Source of the DNA: Azoarcus sp.
GTDB lineage: Bacteria > Pseudomonadota > Gammaproteobacteria > Burkholderiales > Rhodocyclaceae
Direction of reading: 5' to 3'
Length of the DNA stretch: 32,588 nucleotides
Assembly: GCA_031289095.1 (NCBI GenBank)
Contig: JAITQD010000056.1
Coordinates: 1 to 32,588 of the forward strand
Each line of letters opens with the position of its first letter. The first letter of the stretch is position 1. Below the pieces are notes generated by a model, which saw nothing but the letters and a program-made list of their open reading frames with translations, was not told the origin of the DNA and ran no database searches. Made by a program: the position numbers and the translations under genes. Below, piece by piece: positions 16,121 to 24,138 of this stretch.

Positions 16121-17929
16121 TCACACTGCGACCAGGACGCGGTTTTTGCCCGCGCGTTTGGCGGCGTACATGGCCTCGTCGGCGCGGGCGATGGTGTCCT
16201 CGGGTTGCTCACTGGGCGAGAGCTGGGCGATGCCGGCGCTGAAGGTGATGAGCAGCCGCTCGCTGTCGGGTGCGCAGAAAATGCGGCGGGTCAGCTCGCG
16301 TTGCAGGCGCATGAGAATGGTGTTGGCGGCCTCGGGTGAAGTGTCCGGCAGCAGGATGATGAATTCCTCGCCGCCGTAGCGCGCCACCACGTCCTGCGGG
16401 CGCAGGGTTTCGGTCACGGTGCGGGTGAGGTGGCAGAGCGCCTCGTCGCCGGTGGTGTGGCCGTAAACGTCGTTGAATTTCTTGAAGTTGTCGATGTCGA
16501 TCAGAGCAACGGACAGGGGCGTGCCTTTGCGGTGTACGCGCGATATTTCGCGGGTGAGCGCCTCGTCAAGCCCCTTGCGGTTGAGCACGCCGGTGAGCGG
16601 GTCGTGACGCACAAGGCGGCTGGCGGCGTCGAGTTCGTTTTGCAGACGGGCGATTTCGTGGTTGGCGTTGTCGACCCGTTCGCGCAATTCGGAAAGTTCC
16701 TGCCCGGCGCGCAGGGTGGATTCCTGTGCCTGGCGGGTGCCGGCCAGCAGTTCGCCGACCACTTCGGACAGGTCGGCGATGTTGGTCGCTTCGCCGATGC
16801 GTCGCGCGCTGCGACCAAGCAAGTCGTGGTAGTCGCCGGTGGAAACGGTGACTTCCGACAGGCGGTCGATGAAGCCGACGAGCATCTCCTTCAGGTGATC
16901 CTGGGCTTCGGCGAGGCCGCGTTTCAGGTGGCCCTGTTTGTTGATCACTTCCCGCAATTGCTGGCCGACGTCATCGAGCATGCGCAGGCTCAGGGGGCCA
17001 GCGAAGGTCTCGGCGATGATGGTCAATTGCCCATGCAGCCAGTTGTCGTCGATGACCAGTTCGCGGATGTTGTCGACGATCAGGCGCAACAGGGAGAGGA
17101 GCGCCTCACGTACGGCGTTGCGTTCCTCGCCAACCCATTCCATGCGGGTGATGAGTTGTTCAAGGCGGGAGGCGATCTCCGTTTGTTCCGAACCTCCGCC
17201 CAGCAGGGTGGCCGAGAGCGCGCGTGCTTCGTTGCTCAACGGTTCATCGTTGCCGGCCAGCGGCGCCACGCCGTTCGTCAGCAGCCTGGCCAGTAGCGGG
17301 CGCAGGGGCGTTTCCGGCGCGATGGTCGCGCCCGGCGTTTCCGGCGTCCCGGCGGCAGCGCCGTTCAGGGCTTCTGCGTCGCCGGATGCGGGGGGGGCAC
17401 CGCTGTATTGGCTCCAGCTTCGCACCAGGGAACTCAGGCGCTCGTGAAGGATGTCGGCGCTGGGGCGTGCTTCCAGAACGTGATTGAGCGCTTCGCGCTT
17501 GCGCGCCTGGGTCAGTTCGGCGTGCAGGCGCTCGAATTGCAGGATCAGGTCGCGGATCAGCGTATCCCACGCTTTGCCGTCGCTGGCGCGGTGGGAGTGC
17601 AGGTCGGCGATGACCCGATGCAGTTCCGGCCACTGCCCGCTGGCGATGGCGGCGTCAAACGCCTGCACGCTACGCAGTTCGGCGGGGGTGACGCGCGGCA
17701 GCGCGGCGGCGATCGCCCTGAGGGCGCGAGCGGGAAAGATGTCCTCGTCAGCCGTGCCGCGGATCTGGAAATACAGTTCGCGGTAATTGTCCGGTGTGGG
17801 CGGCTCTTTGCGCAGGGCGAGCTGGCGCAGGGTTTCGCGTGCGAGTTCGGAAGGCGCGTCGGCATCCGCACCGCCATGCCTGGATTCCGAAGCAGGGCGG
17901 TGAGGTTTTATTGATTGGGAAGACTTCAT
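16121..17929 (-). CDS. GGDEF diguanylate cyclase, large, adjacent to flagellar operon
   Basis: The 602-residue protein ends in a GGDEF domain (about 435-602) that should make cyclic di-GMP. The active-site motif is GGEEF (519-523), and an intact product-inhibition site RPQD (510-513) lies five residues before it. The preceding region holds a coiled coil (RERVDNANHEIARLQNELDAA, split by heptads) that would drive dimerisation. The N-terminal 400 residues contain no membrane segment and no PAS or GAF motif I recognise, but an opening segment (ARETLRQLALRKEPPTPDNY) recurs in betaproteobacterial cyclases. The start MKSSQS at 17929 was preferred over a GTG upstream because of an AGGGGG site. It is likely cytosolic and may tune motility through its position. 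Confidence 0.93.
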   Translation of the reverse strand: MKSSQSIKPHRPASESRHGGADADAPSELARETLRQLALRKEPPTPDNYRELYFQIRGTADEDIFPARALRAIAAALPRVTPAELRSVQAFDAAIASGQWPELHRVIADLHSHRASDGKAWDTLIRDLILQFERLHAELTQARKREALNHVLEARPSADILHERLSSLVRSWSQYSGAPPASGDAEALNGAAAGTPETPGATIAPETPLRPLLARLLTNGVAPLAGNDEPLSNEARALSATLLGGGSEQTEIASRLEQLITRMEWVGEERNAVREALLSLLRLIVDNIRELVIDDNWLHGQLTIIAETFAGPLSLRMLDDVGQQLREVINKQGHLKRGLAEAQDHLKEMLVGFIDRLSEVTVSTGDYHDLLGRSARRIGEATNIADLSEVVGELLAGTRQAQESTLRAGQELSELRERVDNANHEIARLQNELDAASRLVRHDPLTGVLNRKGLDEALTREISRVHRKGTPLSVALIDIDNFKKFNDVYGHTTGDEALCHLTRTVTETLRPQDVVARYGGEEFIILLPDTSPEAANTILMRLQRELTRRIFCAPDSERLLITFSAGIAQLSPSEQPEDTIARADEAMYAAKRAGKNRVLVAV

Positions 17930-18006
17930 GGGAAAACCCCCTGCTACATGGTGCAAGCCAAACCGCACGGCGGCGAGTATGGCATGCGCACAACGGAGAC
18001 CGGCAC

Positions 18007-18015
18007 TGTGGATAA
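18007..18015 (-). other. Single DnaA-box-like 9-mer
   Basis: TTATCCACA (minus strand) equals the DnaA box consensus and lies in the gap between the cyclase gene and the wbpM-like gene. It is isolated, so it is not evidence for an origin. Confidence 0.2.
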
Positions 18016-18064
18016 CCGTAACCGGCGGGCATCGCCGTTCAATAGTTATCGCCCGCTGTCATTT

Positions 18065-19936
18065 TTATGCTGCGGCCTCCGGCGAGTCGACACCATGCCG
18101 TGCAGGAGTGTATTCGTCCACCCAGCGCCGGATGGCGCAGCGCACGGCCTCGTCGTCCACCGGGCCGGGCTGTCCCAGCCAGGTTTGCAGGGCGTCGAGA
18201 AAGTCTGTGGCGACCGGACGCGAGCGAGCGATTCGCAATTTGGGGTGATGCGTCGGACGAGTCTGTTCGGCGGCGGCCAGCAATTCTTCATAGAGCTTTT
18301 CCCCAGGACGCAGGCCGGTGAATTCGATACCGATTTGCGCCTCGGTGTAACCCGAAAGCCGGATCATGTTGCGGGCAAGGTCGGCGATCTTCACCGGTTG
18401 CCCCATGTCGAGGACGGAAATTTCACCGCTTTCTCCCTGGGTTGCCGCCTGGAGCACCAGTTGCGCCGCTTCGGGGATGGACATGAAGTAACGGGTGATT
18501 TCCGGGTGCGTCACCGTTACCGGGCCGCCGTTGGCAATCTGGGCCTGAAACTTGGGGATCACGCTGCCGGTGCTGCCGAGCACGTTGCCGAAGCGCACGA
18601 CCTCGAAGCGCGTGCCGTCCGGCGTGGCGAGCGCCTGACAGACCATTTCGGCCAGACGCTTGCTTGCGCCCATGACGTTGGTCGGGTTGACGGCCTTGTC
18701 GGTGGAGATCATCACAAAGCGTTCCACGCCGTGCCGCATGGCGCAACGGGCGAGTTGCAGGGTGCCATGGACGTTGTTGCGCACCGCCTGCCAGGCGTTG
18801 CCGGTTTCCATCAGCGGCACATGTTTGTACGCGGCGGCGTGAAAGACGATCTGCGGCTGCCAGGTCGTGAAAATTTCTTCGTTGCGCGCGGTTTCCTGGA
18901 TGTTGCCGATGAGCGGGACGACTTTCACGCCGGGCTGGTGATGGGCGAACCATTCCGCGATTGTGTAGAGCGCGAACTCGTTCGATTCCAGCAGGATCAG
19001 CCTTTCCGGCTCGAAACGCGCGAGCTGGCGGCACAGTTCGCTGCCGATGGAGCCGCCTGCGCCGGTGACGAGAATCGTGCGGGCGACAATTAGCTGGTGT
19101 ACATGGGCGGAGTCGATATGCACCGGCTCGCGTCCGAGTAAATCCTCGACCTCGACCGGGCGCATGGCGTCGATTTCCACCCGTCCGCACATCAGCGCCT
19201 CGATGTCCGGCACGATGAAGACCTTGGCCCCTGCGCCCATGGCGATGTGGGCGGCGCGCTGGATGACCATGGGCGAAGCCGAGGGCATGGCGAGAATGAC
19301 GTGCCCGGCCCGGTGGCTTGTCAACACCTTGGGCAAGGTGTCGATGCCGCCCAGAATCGGGATGCCGGACAGTTCCAGTCCCCATTTCCGGCGGTCGTCG
19401 TCGACCAGCGCCATGACCCGCCAGTTGGGGCTGCGTGCGAGCTGCTGCACCAGCATGGCCCCGCCGTTGCCGGCCCCGGCGATCACGACCGGCTTGCCGT
19501 TGGCGGACGCCCTGGCCTTGCCGTACTGGCCGTCTTTCCAGATTCGCCATGTCACCCGGCTGCCGCACATGATGGCGGCGAGCAGAAGCGGATAGATCAC
19601 CAGCATGGCGCGCGGCGCAACCAGCCCTTCGCCGACGAGAAGCGTCTTGATGAGCAACAGTCCGACCGCTGACACGGCCACTGCTTTCAGGACGCGCTTG
19701 AGGTCGGGCACGGAAGCGAATCGCCAGATGCCACGGTACAGGCCCGCCCAATGGCATGCCGCCGCCTGGATGAGCAGCAGCGCCGCGAGAATTGCAATCG
19801 TCTGGTTAGTTGCACTCGTATAAGGGGCGTAATCGGATGGCAGCGTGAGGTTGAAGCGGATCAGCAGACCGCCGGCCCAGGCAACGATGGCGGCCAGGAG
19901 ATCGAAAAGAATGACCAGGAGAGTACGAATTGTCAT
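18065..19936 (-). CDS. Membrane UDP-GlcNAc 4,6-dehydratase-like protein (WbpM/CapD family)
   Basis: The 623-residue protein has four N-terminal membrane segments (about 5-125), a first nucleotide-binding fold (GAGNGGA, 154-160) and a second, catalytic SDR fold (TGAGGSIGSE, 291-300). The catalytic motif reads STDKAVNPTN then MGASK (411-426), so the usual Tyr is Met422 with Lys426; this Ser-Met-Lys arrangement is known for the long WbpM-type enzymes. They convert UDP-GlcNAc to the 4-keto-6-deoxy sugar, the first step to QuiNAc or FucNAc. It follows wbpL-like and wbpV-like genes as in Pseudomonas aeruginosa O-antigen loci, which supports the WbpM reading. No ribosome site is obvious. Confidence 0.92.
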   Translation of the reverse strand: MTIRTLLVILFDLLAAIVAWAGGLLIRFNLTLPSDYAPYTSATNQTIAILAALLLIQAAACHWAGLYRGIWRFASVPDLKRVLKAVAVSAVGLLLIKTLLVGEGLVAPRAMLVIYPLLLAAIMCGSRVTWRIWKDGQYGKARASANGKPVVIAGAGNGGAMLVQQLARSPNWRVMALVDDDRRKWGLELSGIPILGGIDTLPKVLTSHRAGHVILAMPSASPMVIQRAAHIAMGAGAKVFIVPDIEALMCGRVEIDAMRPVEVEDLLGREPVHIDSAHVHQLIVARTILVTGAGGSIGSELCRQLARFEPERLILLESNEFALYTIAEWFAHHQPGVKVVPLIGNIQETARNEEIFTTWQPQIVFHAAAYKHVPLMETGNAWQAVRNNVHGTLQLARCAMRHGVERFVMISTDKAVNPTNVMGASKRLAEMVCQALATPDGTRFEVVRFGNVLGSTGSVIPKFQAQIANGGPVTVTHPEITRYFMSIPEAAQLVLQAATQGESGEISVLDMGQPVKIADLARNMIRLSGYTEAQIGIEFTGLRPGEKLYEELLAAAEQTRPTHHPKLRIARSRPVATDFLDALQTWLGQPGPVDDEAVRCAIRRWVDEYTPARHGVDSPEAAA

Positions 19937-19996
19937 GATTCTGGAATTATAGTGAGTCAGTAAAAACCGTTGTTGGCAAAAGTTGTTGCAATTGTC

Positions 19997-21019
19997 TCAC
20001 TCGCCTTCTTTTGCGCCTGCGTTCAGGTAACAGGCGAGCGCAAGCAGCGGCGCATAGGCGACCGCCATGGCGACGGCGGGGTGAAGGCGATCCACGGCGA
20101 CGGCGAGCGCCAGCGGCAGGAGCCAGAACAGGTCGATGGCTGCCGTCGCCAGTGTGACGGGGAGATGCCCCCAACGCCGCGCGGCGTGTTGGTAGGCGTG
20201 GCTGCGGTGCGCTTCGTACGGTTTTTGCCCGGTGAAGGTGCGGCGCGCGAGCGTCAGACTGGCGTCGCAGACGAAGACCGCGAGCAGAATCGCCCAGCTC
20301 CAGAAAAGCGCGGGCGCCTGGTGTGCGGCCTGAAGCGACAGGACGCCGAGGGCGAAACCAAGAAAACCGCTGCCGGCGTCGCCCATGAAAATCCGCGCTG
20401 GCGGCCAGTTCCAGCAGAGAAAACCGAGCGTCGCCGCCGCGAGCAGGAGCGGCGCGGCTGCCAGCGAGGGCGCGCCCAGCAGGAAGACCAGCGCGCCGCC
20501 GAGGCAGACACAGATGGCTTCAAGCGCGGCGATGCCGTCGATGCCGTCCATGAAGTTGTAAAGGTTGAGCATCCACGCGAGATAGAACGCTTCGCCCAAC
20601 GCGACGAGCGCCAGCAGGGGGAGGGAGACGAACGGTACGGGAATTTCCGGCAGGATGAACAAGGCGATGGCGGCGGCGGCGAAGTGCGCCAGCAAACGCC
20701 AGCGTGCGGCGATGTGGCCGTGGTCGTCGATGAAACCGACGCAGGCGACGAGCACCCCCGCCAGCGTCAGCGCCAGCACCAGCGGCGCGGGCAGCAGGCC
20801 CGCGTAGCCGGTCAGCGCCAGCGCGGCGATGAAACTCGCCACAATGGCGACGCCGCCGCCGCGCGGCGTCGGCGAAGTATGCGAACTGCGCGCGTTGGGC
20901 GCATCCAGCAGGTGGCGCAGGGCGTAACGACGCAACAGCGCAGTGAGCGCGAGCGACACCGCCGCGACGATGACGGGCAGCCCCCATTGCACGAGTTCCC
21001 GAAACAGCGAGTTGTCCAT
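19997..21019 (-). CDS. Undecaprenyl-phosphate HexNAc-1-phosphate transferase (WbpL/WecA family, GT4)
   Basis: This 340-residue polytopic protein has the motifs of the MraY/WecA family: a DD pair (98-99), NLYNFMDGIDG (152-162), the catalytic-loop GDAGSGF (213-219) and HRSHAYQ (271-277). It should transfer a HexNAc-1-phosphate from UDP to undecaprenyl phosphate and so start O-antigen or a similar polymer. The specificity is not fixed by sequence, but the neighbours point to a 6-deoxy HexNAc such as FucNAc or QuiNAc, as for WbpL. Its ATG overlaps the stop of the upstream reductase gene by one base (TGATG). Confidence 0.93.
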   Translation of the reverse strand: MDNSLFRELVQWGLPVIVAAVSLALTALLRRYALRHLLDAPNARSSHTSPTPRGGGVAIVASFIAALALTGYAGLLPAPLVLALTLAGVLVACVGFIDDHGHIAARWRLLAHFAAAAIALFILPEIPVPFVSLPLLALVALGEAFYLAWMLNLYNFMDGIDGIAALEAICVCLGGALVFLLGAPSLAAAPLLLAAATLGFLCWNWPPARIFMGDAGSGFLGFALGVLSLQAAHQAPALFWSWAILLAVFVCDASLTLARRTFTGQKPYEAHRSHAYQHAARRWGHLPVTLATAAIDLFWLLPLALAVAVDRLHPAVAMAVAYAPLLALACYLNAGAKEGE

Positions 21020-21978
21020 CAGTGGTGGGAATGGGCGCGAAAATCCGCCGCCGTCCGCGCCAACGCCTCGTCAACCGTAAGCGGCGGTGACCAGCCGAGC
21101 AGACGGCGGGTATGACCGTCATCGACCTGGAGCGGGGCGCACAAGCGATCGGCCATCGCTTGCTGTCCGAACAGGGTTGCGCCGATCCTCAGCAAGCGGA
21201 TGGGAACGTGGAACAGTCGCGCCGGTTTTCCGAGGGCATTCCCGAGTCGTCGCAGCAACTCCGCGACTGGCAAATCTTCGCCGTCGCTCACCGGCAGAAC
21301 CTGGTTGGCGGCGGCGGGGTGATCGAGGCAACGCGCCAGCAAGTCGACGAGATTATCGCGTGCGATCAGACTGCGCTGGTTGTGAGCGGCGGCCAGCGGC
21401 AGGGGCCAGCCTCGGTCGAGCCACTGCATCAGGCGCAGAAAATTGGCCTTGACGCCTGGGCCATAGACCAGTGGCGGACGGACGATGACGACCTCCATGC
21501 TGCCGTCCGCAGCCAGTGCGCGCAGGGCGCGCTCGGCTTCGAGCTTGGAGCGGGCGTAAGCGTCGTCGGGATCGGGCGCGGAATCAACGGTGAAAGGCTG
21601 GCCGGGCAACGTCCGCCCGCCCCAGACCTTGGCCGTACTCACGAACACGAAACGGCGCACTCCGGCCCGCGCCGCTTGACGGGCGAGCCGCAGGCTGCCG
21701 TCGACGTTGCAGCGCCGGAATACGTCGAGCGGATCGGCGGCGCTTTCTTTCATGACGTGCGCGCGGCCCGCGCAATGGATAACCCCCTCAATACCGGCGA
21801 GTGCCGCCGACCAGTCGGTGTCGCCATTGAGACCGGCGAAACGGAAAACCTCGCCAGGCAGCGCCTGTTGCGGCGGTGACCTGAGCGCCAGCCGCAGGCG
21901 ATGGCCTTGCGCAGCGAGCCGCGCCGCCAGGGCTTGCCCGATGAAACCGCTGCCACCCGTCAGGAGAACCGCACTCAT
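21019..21978 (-). CDS. NAD-dependent epimerase/reductase, WbpV-like (SDR)
   Basis: The 319-residue enzyme is an extended SDR with TGGSGFIG (7-14) for NAD(P) binding, an active-site Ser/Thr in FVSTAKVWG (112-120) and YARSK (Tyr141, Lys145). In Pseudomonas a homologous gene, wbpV, sits directly before wbpL and wbpM and reduces the 4-keto sugar made by WbpM to UDP-QuiNAc; wbpK plays the same part for FucNAc. Gene order here supports a C4-reductase, though a 4-epimerase (GalE-like) cannot be excluded. It is the first gene of the trio and has a candidate promoter upstream. Confidence 0.88.
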   Translation of the reverse strand: MSAVLLTGGSGFIGQALAARLAAQGHRLRLALRSPPQQALPGEVFRFAGLNGDTDWSAALAGIEGVIHCAGRAHVMKESAADPLDVFRRCNVDGSLRLARQAARAGVRRFVFVSTAKVWGGRTLPGQPFTVDSAPDPDDAYARSKLEAERALRALAADGSMEVVIVRPPLVYGPGVKANFLRLMQWLDRGWPLPLAAAHNQRSLIARDNLVDLLARCLDHPAAANQVLPVSDGEDLPVAELLRRLGNALGKPARLFHVPIRLLRIGATLFGQQAMADRLCAPLQVDDGHTRRLLGWSPPLTVDEALARTAADFRAHSHH

Positions 21979-22031
21979 GACGGAAATGCCACAGGCATTG
22001 AAAGGGAAGGCGAACCGGCGCGTGGTGGCAT

Positions 22032-22061
22032 ATAAAATCTGGCGGCAACGGAGGGAGTCAA
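22032..22061 (-). promoter_or_regulatory. Candidate sigma-70 promoter for the wbpV-wbpL-wbpM trio
   Basis: On the minus strand a TTGACT -35 box (22061-22056) and a TTTTAT -10 box (22037-22032) are 18 bases apart. Transcription would start near 22025, about 47 bases before the reductase ATG. Confidence 0.5.
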
Positions 22062-22137
22062 AACGCGATTCTGCCCTAGTACCCCGTATTGCACCACGCC
22101 GGGGGGCGTGCAGCGATAATCACGGTGACGGCAGATC

Positions 22138-22165
22138 TGTCGCAAAAATACTTGTTTTTGCGACA
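22138..22165. promoter_or_regulatory. Perfect 11-bp inverted repeat, candidate operator
   Basis: TGTCGCAAAAA and TTTTTGCGACA flank a six-base spacer TACTTG with no mismatch. It lies between the two divergent promoters. The T run is inside the stem rather than after it, so it is not a standard terminator; a dimeric repressor or activator site is the simplest reading. Confidence 0.55.
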
Positions 22166-22230
22166 CACAAAGTTTGCAGTCCGGCTGGCCGTGGACAGGC
22201 CCGTAGGGCGTAAGCCTGGGCGCGGGCCGG

Positions 22231-22236
22231 TATAAT
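22231..22236 (+). promoter_or_regulatory. Candidate -10 box for the carbamoyltransferase gene
   Basis: A perfect TATAAT lies 62 bases before the GTG start. No good -35 hexamer is seen at 17 bases upstream, so an activator may be needed. The start of transcription would be near 22243, just before the leader hairpin. Confidence 0.5.
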
Positions 22237-22249
22237 CCGAGGCAATCCG

Positions 22250-22274
22250 GCCCGCCGCCGTCCTGGCGGCGGGC
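22250..22274 (+). promoter_or_regulatory. Strong 5'-leader hairpin before the carbamoyltransferase gene
   Basis: GCCCGCCGCC and GGCGGCGGGC form a perfect 10-bp stem with the loop GTCCT. It sits 7 bases after the predicted transcription start and 24 bases before the start codon, leaving the ribosome site GAGG (22287-22290) free. It may stabilise the message or act in attenuation; no T run follows. Confidence 0.55.
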
Positions 22275-22298
22275 TATCCGTGTTTCGAGGTTTTCCCC

Positions 22299-24053
22299 GT
22301 GCCCCTTACCATCCTTGGCCTTTCCGGCGCAGTCAGCCACGATCCCTCCGCCGCCCTCTACATCGACGGCAAACTCGTCGCTGCCGCCGAAGAAGAACGT
22401 TTCGTGCGCGACAAGCACGCCAAGAACCGCATGCCCTACGAAGCGGCGAAGTTCTGTCTTGCCCAGGCCGGCATCAAGCCCGCCGATGTCGACGTCGTCG
22501 CCATCCCCTTCGCGCCGGTGAGCCTGCTCGGCAAAGCGCGCTGGCATTATGCCCGCCGCTACGCCTACGCACCCGACCGGGCGCTGGACGCCATCCTGAA
22601 CGGCAACCGGCGTTTCCGGCGCTATAAAAAACGCATCGAATGGTGTCTGGTGCAACTCGGCTTCGATCTCGGGAAAACAACGATCCAGCCGGTGGAACAC
22701 CACCTTGCGCACGCCGCCAGCGCCTACCTGTGCGGCGGCTTCACCGGGAAGACCGCCATCCTCGGCATCGACGGCAAGGGCGAATACGCCACCACCTTCT
22801 TCGGCTGGGGCGAAAACGGCAAAATTCACAAGATCAAGGAATTCTACGATCCGGATTCATTGGGTGGCCTTTACGGCGCGCTCACCGAATACCTGGGTTT
22901 TGACATGCTCGATGGCGAATTCAAGGTCATGGGCATGGCCCCATACGGCGACCCGTCGCGGCACGATTTTTCCCGGCTGGCGAAATTCGAGAACGGCGAA
23001 CTCACCGTCGACACCGATTACGCCAACGTAATCGGCTTTAAACGCTACAAGGAAAAAGGCAAGGGCTACTATTTTTCGCCCAAACTCGTGGAATGGCTCG
23101 GCCCCAGACGCGAAGGCGACGTGGCTGACGAACCTTACGTCCATTACGCCGCCAGCATGCAGGCGCTGTTCGAGAAGCTCTCGCTTGAAATGATGGACTA
23201 CTACCTTGGCGACATCCTCCGCGAAACCGGCAAAATCGCCTTCGCGGGCGGCTGCGCCCTGAATGTGAAGCTCAACCAGAAAATCATCGCCCGCCCTGAC
23301 GTGAAGGAACTCTACGTGCAGCCCGCCGCCTCCGACGCGGGCACGGCGGTTGGCGCGGCGGCGTACGTCTCGCGGGAGCGGGGCGTGGCGGTGGAAAAAA
23401 TGGAGCACGTCTACCTCGGCCCCGAGTACTCGAACGAAGACGTCATCGCTGCCATTACCCGTTACGAACGCCAGCACGGCCACAATGTCAGTTGGAAAAA
23501 AATCGACACCGCCACCGTCCCGGAGACCGTCGCCCGCCTCCTCGCCGACGGCAACCCCGTCGCCTGGTTTCAGGGCCGCATGGAATTCGGCCCGCGCGCC
23601 CTGGGCAACCGTTCCATCCTCGGCTGCCCGAGCGTGAAAGGCGTGGCCGACCGCATCAATGCGCAAATCAAGTTCCGCGAACGCTGGCGGCCTTTCTGCC
23701 CCTCGATGCTCGACACCGTGGGCCCGCAAATGTTCAAGATCGACCATCCCGCGCCTTTCATGACCTTCACGTTTGAAGTCAACGAAGAATGGAAAACCCG
23801 CGTGCCGGAAGTCGTGCATGAAGACGGCACTTCCCGCGCCCAGGTTCTGAAGCGGGAATTCAACCCGCGCTACTACGACCTGATGCGGGAACTGGAAAAA
23901 CTCACGGGAAATGGCGTGGCGCTCAACACCTCGCTCAACCGGCGAGGCGAGCCGATGATCTGCTCGCCGACGGATGCGCTCGACATGTTCTATGGCTCCG
24001 ATTTGCAATATCTGGTGATGCAGGATGTGGTGGTGGTGAAAGAAGGCATTTGA
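22299..24053 (+). CDS. O-carbamoyltransferase, NodU/TobZ family
   Basis: The 584-residue protein opens with ILGLSGAVSHDPSAAL (5-20), typical of the family's N-terminal Kae1-like domain that makes carbamoyl-adenylate, and has the metal-site pattern HHLAH (134-138) with Asp158 in GIDGKG. The C-terminal YrdC-like acceptor domain shows WFQGRMEFGPRALGNRSIL. NodU and TobZ move a carbamoyl group from carbamoyl phosphate to a sugar hydroxyl. The start is GTG with GAGG eight bases upstream. Standing divergent to an O-antigen initiation module, it probably carbamoylates a surface polysaccharide sugar; this is inference from context. Confidence 0.93.
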   Translation: MPLTILGLSGAVSHDPSAALYIDGKLVAAAEEERFVRDKHAKNRMPYEAAKFCLAQAGIKPADVDVVAIPFAPVSLLGKARWHYARRYAYAPDRALDAILNGNRRFRRYKKRIEWCLVQLGFDLGKTTIQPVEHHLAHAASAYLCGGFTGKTAILGIDGKGEYATTFFGWGENGKIHKIKEFYDPDSLGGLYGALTEYLGFDMLDGEFKVMGMAPYGDPSRHDFSRLAKFENGELTVDTDYANVIGFKRYKEKGKGYYFSPKLVEWLGPRREGDVADEPYVHYAASMQALFEKLSLEMMDYYLGDILRETGKIAFAGGCALNVKLNQKIIARPDVKELYVQPAASDAGTAVGAAAYVSRERGVAVEKMEHVYLGPEYSNEDVIAAITRYERQHGHNVSWKKIDTATVPETVARLLADGNPVAWFQGRMEFGPRALGNRSILGCPSVKGVADRINAQIKFRERWRPFCPSMLDTVGPQMFKIDHPAPFMTFTFEVNEEWKTRVPEVVHEDGTSRAQVLKREFNPRYYDLMRELEKLTGNGVALNTSLNRRGEPMICSPTDALDMFYGSDLQYLVMQDVVVVKEGI

Positions 24054-24095
24054 CATGGCCGCCACGATTTATCTTGCTGGCGCATGCTTTCAGCG

Positions 24096-24123
24096 GCGGC
24101 CACGGGATGTTCCCCGTGGCCGC
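24096..24123. terminator. Stem-loop between convergent carbamoyltransferase and fumarase genes
   Basis: GCGGCCACGGG and CCCGTGGCCGC form a perfect 11-bp stem with a 6-base loop, 42 bases after the carbamoyltransferase stop and 15 bases after the fumarase stop on the other strand. Neither side has a T run, so it may block exonucleases or assist factor-dependent termination in both directions. Confidence 0.5.
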
Positions 24124-24138
24124 GGGTCGTGATGGGTT

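Larger units (their letters stand above)
21979..22298. other. Divergent regulatory region wbpV-like / carbamoyltransferase
   Basis: This 320-base gap holds promoters pointing both ways, a small GC hairpin (CACGCC-GGGG-GGCGTG, 22095-22110), a perfect 11-bp inverted repeat (22138-22165) and a strong leader hairpin (22250-22274). I see no coding potential in it. Confidence 0.7.

Noticed and set aside
16095-16125. TTGGCATG-like -24 element before fliJ on the minus strand
   Set aside because: The -12 half reads AAGT in place of TTGC, which removes an essential base.
18007-18015. Perfect DnaA box as a sign of a replication origin
   Set aside because: A single 9-mer is expected by chance about once per 130 kb counting both strands, no cluster or AT-rich region accompanies it.
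19948-19958. GACTCACTATA (minus strand) resembling the core of a T7-type phage promoter, and an overlapping TATAAT
   Set aside because: Only 11 bases match and no phage genes are near; the TATAAT would leave a leader of about three bases and has no -35 box. Probably chance.
22185-22201. Possible sigma-54 site CTGGC-N9-GC before the carbamoyltransferase gene
   Set aside because: GG and GC spacing fits, but the -12 half is AGGC and the -24 half lacks the AC; a TATAAT lies closer to the gene.
24060-24138. Stem-loop as a classical intrinsic terminator with T run
   Set aside because: The stem is strong, but no T run follows on either strand, so only a general 3'-end structure is claimed.
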